From a virus, in the IMG/VR virus record IMGVR_UViG_3300033153_003999, positions 1 to 63,536 of that record: a stretch of 63,536 nucleotides of DNA; one strand, 5' to 3'. Under the pieces are notes generated by a model. That model ran no database searches. It had not been told where the DNA came from and saw nothing but the letters and a program-made list of their open reading frames with translations. Both the position numbers and the translations under genes were made by a program. This document shows, piece by piece, positions 61,108 to 63,536 of the stretch (position 1 is its first letter; every line of letters starts with the position of its first letter).

Positions 61108-61919
61108 TGTATGGGAAGGTATTTGAAACTATCTATGAATCCACGGTAGCTGATGACTGGCGGTCGTTAATCACCATGATTCAGTTGATTGTTCTGGCCG
61201 ATCACCGTGGCGAGGTGCATCACAGTATACGTGGCCTGCACCGGATCACCGGGATTCCACTTGAGCACCTCAAGGCCGGCATTGAAATGCTTGAGTCACC
61301 AGATCCCGAGAGCCAATCAAAAACAGAGGAAGGTAGGCGAATTATCAGGTTCCCAGAGGTTGATGGTCGTCAACCCGTAGGCTGGAAGCTCGTCAATTAT
61401 GAGTATTACCGAGACCTGGGCTCACGATACGAAAACAAGGAAAAGGCAGCGGCCAGACAAAGAAGGAAAAGAATCAGAGATGGTGACAAGTCACAGAAAA
61501 ACACAAATAAGCGTGACACGTCACAAGCTGTCACGGACAGTCACGCATGTCACGGTGATACAGATACAGATACAGATTTTAATAATATATGGGTTCATTA
61601 CCCAAAAAGGGCAGGATCAAATCCGAAGAAACGAGCCCGTAAAGCGTTTAGCGCCAGAATTACAGAGGGCTCCACTTTTGATGGAATCTCACAGGGAGTA
61701 GACCGTTACTATGCCTACTGTGAAGCTACGGGAAAACTCAACACCGAGTACGTCATGCAGGCCGTTACTTTTTTTGGGCCTGAACACCATTATGCGAACA
61801 AATGGGAGTTACCCAATGAAACACGCGGGAAACTATCTGCCCCAGAAAGGGTTGAAGCAGCAATCCGGAGGAGAGATGGGGAAAAACCAATCGAAGGAGA
61901 GTTTGGGCCAGATAACTGA
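61107..61919 (+). CDS. Replication initiator, O-like
   Basis: A 270-residue protein; ATG 61107 with GGAGGCAGC upstream. The N-terminal half (LITMIQLIVLADHRGEVHHS, RGLHRITGIPLEHLKAGIEM) is the winged-helix replisome-organiser pattern of phage O/DnaD proteins. A Thr/Asp-rich linker (SHACHGDTDTDTDFNN) lies over origin iterons, and the C-terminal part (WVHYPKRAGSNPKKRARKAF) resembles phage primosomal proteins. It would bind the origin and recruit the P-like loader encoded next. Confidence 0.8.
   Translation: MYGKVFETIYESTVADDWRSLITMIQLIVLADHRGEVHHSIRGLHRITGIPLEHLKAGIEMLESPDPESQSKTEEGRRIIRFPEVDGRQPVGWKLVNYEYYRDLGSRYENKEKAAARQRRKRIRDGDKSQKNTNKRDTSQAVTDSHACHGDTDTDTDFNNIWVHYPKRAGSNPKKRARKAFSARITEGSTFDGISQGVDRYYAYCEATGKLNTEYVMQAVTFFGPEHHYANKWELPNETRGKLSAPERVEAAIRRRDGEKPIEGEFGPDN
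61483..61592 (+). other. Putative replication origin (iterons plus AT-rich stretch)
   Basis: Two GTGACnnGTCAC palindromes (61483-61494, 61513-61524) and further GTCAC copies at 61530, 61540 and 61549, about ten bases apart, so on one face of the helix. They are followed by GATACAGATACAGATACAG and the AT-rich TTTTAATAATATAT. Iterons then an AT-rich block inside the O-like gene match the lambda ori layout. Confidence 0.65.
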
Positions 61920-62412
61920 GAAACATATCGACGAGCTGTGGCGCAAGATGACCAAGATGTACGGCGCCACGTTCACCAACCAGTACGGTGAGATCGATGA
62001 CGGTACTTGGTTGCGGGCGCTGAAAAACCTGACGCCACAGGAGTTGGGTATAGGGCTCGATAAATGTTTGGACAGGGACAGCGAATTTCCTCCTGGACTG
62101 GGAGTTTTTCGCCGGCTCTGCCGACCAAAGCAGTATTCGTACCACCAGATTTATCGGGCACTGCCGAGTCCGCCGCCAGATATTGAAATGGGATCCGCGG
62201 CGCTGACCGAGATACGAAACATTCTTAAACGAGGAGACGTTTATGAAAAAGGCAAAAAAGAAGCTATCGAACCGGGAAGCGATCCGGCGACTGATGATGT
62301 CGGGCAAGTGGTGGACGATTCCACAACTGCGGGCGACGCTGAAGCTCAGGCACCGCCTGCGTCCGATGGAGACCACAGTCTCGGCCAAGATCCGGGATCT
62401 CAGGAAGAGTGA
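61876..62412 (+). CDS. Replication protein P-like helicase loader
   Basis: A 178-residue protein starting at ATG 61876 (GGAGGAGAG). It has the lambda P-type core IDELWRKMTKMYGATFTNQY, TWLRALKNLTPQELGIGLDK, and FPPGLGVFRRLC. Lambda P removes DnaB from the host loader and delivers it to the O-origin complex. The last 40 residues are acidic and Ala-rich. Overlaps the O-like gene by 44 bases. Confidence 0.8.
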   Translation: MGKNQSKESLGQITEKHIDELWRKMTKMYGATFTNQYGEIDDGTWLRALKNLTPQELGIGLDKCLDRDSEFPPGLGVFRRLCRPKQYSYHQIYRALPSPPPDIEMGSAALTEIRNILKRGDVYEKGKKEAIEPGSDPATDDVGQVVDDSTTAGDAEAQAPPASDGDHSLGQDPGSQEE

Positions 62413-62485
62413 GTACGGCGGCTACAACATCAAACGCCAGTCTGTGCCCGGTAGCAAGTTGCGTCGTTACAGGATGGTGTCGTAA
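62243..62485 (+). CDS. Small winged-helix-like protein
   Basis: An 80-residue basic protein with ACGAGGAGACGTTT upstream. NREAIRRLMMSGKWWTIPQL, then TTVSAKIRDLRKSEYGGYNI looks like a winged helix-turn-helix. Probably DNA binding. Overlaps P-like by 170 bases in another frame; the last base is the first of the next ATG. Confidence 0.6.
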   Translation: MKKAKKKLSNREAIRRLMMSGKWWTIPQLRATLKLRHRLRPMETTVSAKIRDLRKSEYGGYNIKRQSVPGSKLRRYRMVS

Positions 62486-62919
62486 TGGCTGATAAATCAA
62501 AAATTGAATGGACTGAGGCCACAAAGTGGTGCACAGCCTGTAAAACTGAGCATCCCGTTTCAAAGTTCGGCAAAGATATATCTCGCGGCGATGGGTTAGC
62601 TGCTTGTTGTCTCGCTTCCCGTAGAGTGAAGGTACGCAAACCGCAACTCGGTAGCTTAGGTCGCAGAAAATGGCTTGTTCCTACTCGCGATGGAGATAAA
62701 AAACAGGCTCGTAGACGGGTCAATTACCTTGTTGAGCAAGGAAGAATTCCGCGTCCAGATGATCTGCCGTGCATGGATTGTCTTGATGAAGTTTATGTCA
62801 ACCAATACCGGCATGAATACGATCACGCCAAAGGATATGACGGTGAGAATCAGCTTTATGTAGAAGCTGTTTGCTCTCGTTGCCACCACAACCGAGAGGA
62901 CGCACGCCATGCCGGGTAA
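62485..62919 (+). CDS. HNH endonuclease fused to DUF5131 N terminus
   Basis: A 144-residue protein. Its first 13 residues (MADKSKIEWTEAT) are identical to the DUF5131 allele at position 5, then the sequence switches to zinc-ribbon CTACKTEHP and HNH-like CMDCLDEVYVNQYRHEYDH, CSRCHHNRED. The HNH gene has inserted after codon 13 and uses the target's start. Confidence 0.8.
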   Translation: MADKSKIEWTEATKWCTACKTEHPVSKFGKDISRGDGLAACCLASRRVKVRKPQLGSLGRRKWLVPTRDGDKKQARRRVNYLVEQGRIPRPDDLPCMDCLDEVYVNQYRHEYDHAKGYDGENQLYVEAVCSRCHHNREDARHAG

Positions 62920-63536
62920 AACAAAGATTGAATGGGCTACCGATTCATGGAATCCGATTACCGGCTGCTCAAAAGTTAGTCAAGGCTGCAAGCACTGTTA
63001 CGCCGAACGTGACTGGGCGCGACTGTCTGCGAATCCGAAAACAGTTTACTACGGTCGCAAGTTTACCGACGTGCAGTGTCACCCAGAGCGACTAGATCAA
63101 CCACTACGCTGGAAGAAACCGCGCCGGATCTTCGTAAACAGCATGAGTGATCTGTTTCACGAGGATGTGCCGGATGATTTTATCCAAGAAGTGTTTGCTG
63201 TTATGGCATTAGCAAACAATCACGTATTCCAAGTCCTCACTAAGCGGCCAGGGCGCATGCGTGATTTCATGGCAAATTTGATGAACAGCGCGATGGCCGA
63301 GGGTATGGCGCAACGCCGGTACTTCGAGAAAACCGGGGAAGATCCGTCGATGTGGCTGGCAGTAAATTTCCCTCTTCCTAACGTCTGGCTCGGCGTATCT
63401 GTTGAAGACCAGGAGACCGCAGACGAACGTATCCCGCTGTTACTACAAACACCAGCTGCCGTGCGGTGGTTAAGCATGGAGCCATTACTGGGGCCGGTTA
63501 ATATCTGTCCTAAATGCTTGGGTAAAATGCCGAAAA
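62909..63536 (+). CDS. DUF5131 (phage Gp37/Gp68) protein, continues at 625
   Basis: Starts at ATG 62909 inside the HNH gene and reads off the window end in frame with 606-1013. KIEWATDSWNPITGC, a Cx6Cx2C cluster and CYAE as in the family. Compared with the allele at 5, residues about 75-135 differ (longer insert), while the flanks are near identical, a mosaic pattern. Confidence 0.9.
   Translation, partial: MPGKTKIEWATDSWNPITGCSKVSQGCKHCYAERDWARLSANPKTVYYGRKFTDVQCHPERLDQPLRWKKPRRIFVNSMSDLFHEDVPDDFIQEVFAVMALANNHVFQVLTKRPGRMRDFMANLMNSAMAEGMAQRRYFEKTGEDPSMWLAVNFPLPNVWLGVSVEDQETADERIPLLLQTPAAVRWLSMEPLLGPVNICPKCLGKMPK
63487..63536 (+). repeat. Terminal repeat copy (circular overlap)
   Basis: Identical to 526-575 and 575-624. 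With 64 further identical bases upstream (63423-63486 = 462-525) it marks the point where the circular map closes. Confidence 0.95.

Noticed and set aside
61556-61576. GATACA triple repeat as a coding microsatellite only
   Set aside because: Its place between the phased GTCAC copies and the AT-rich tract makes it more likely part of the origin, so it was kept with that feature.
1-63536. CRISPR array, rRNA genes, integrase or insertion sequence transposase
   Set aside because: I searched by eye for regularly spaced repeats, rRNA signatures, tyrosine or serine recombinase motifs and DDE transposases and found none.

Overview
The window looks like the essentially complete genome of a tailed bacteriophage, probably podovirus-like (short tail) and infecting a Gram-negative, likely gammaproteobacterial, host. 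It carries a terminase pair, a portal, a scaffold, a major capsid protein, tail and ejection proteins, an amidase/holin/Rz/Rz1 lysis cassette and a lambda-type set of early genes. I find no tail sheath, no obvious tape measure, no integrase and no CI-type repressor. The Gram-negative assignment rests on Rz/Rz1 spanins and on NinB, RusA and lambda O/P-like proteins. It is an inference.

The last 114 bases (63423-63536) repeat 462-575, and their last 50 repeat 575-624. The molecule therefore reads as a circle (physically circular or circularly permuted), closing as 63536 joined to 625, about 62.9 kb. Positions 1-575 look like an alternative allele of the gene at the right-hand end that was fused on during assembly. 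The 49-base tandem duplication there breaks that gene.

Layout on the closed circle. (1) 60832-63536 and on through 625-8197, plus strand: a small possible regulator, replication genes (O-like with an internal iteron-type origin, P-like helicase loader), an HNH gene inserted at the start of a DUF5131 gene, then tightly overlapped early genes (ASCH, MazG-like, PD-(D/E)XK, Ref-like, NinB, RusA, YopX) ending with a Q-like antiterminator and back-to-back terminators. (2) 8344-9904, minus strand: six small unknown genes. (3) 9984-18811: terminase small subunit, small genes, terminase large subunit and portal. (4) 18841-40652: virion proteins, capsid gene with a group I intron, adaptors, tail fibre genes, lysis cassette, tail and ejection proteins. 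(5) 40652-52921: one 4089-residue polyvalent protein with a GGDEF-like domain, a pyrophosphatase-like domain, an adenine-methylase-like domain and an SF2 helicase; a second gene is nested inside it in another frame and an HNH endonuclease lies antisense to it. (6) 52868-59552, minus strand: recombination operon (coiled-coil protein, YqaJ exonuclease, HerA-like ATPase, RecT annealing protein). Upstream on the same strand are two irregular tRNA-like genes and one more unknown gene, read from a divergent control region near 60754-60831.

Five homing-type endonucleases (four HNH, one LAGLIDADG) make this a heavily infested genome. The most unusual points are the giant polyvalent protein with its overlapping genes, a host-type parS palindrome after the portal gene, the origin-like iterons inside the O-like gene and the aberrant tRNAs.
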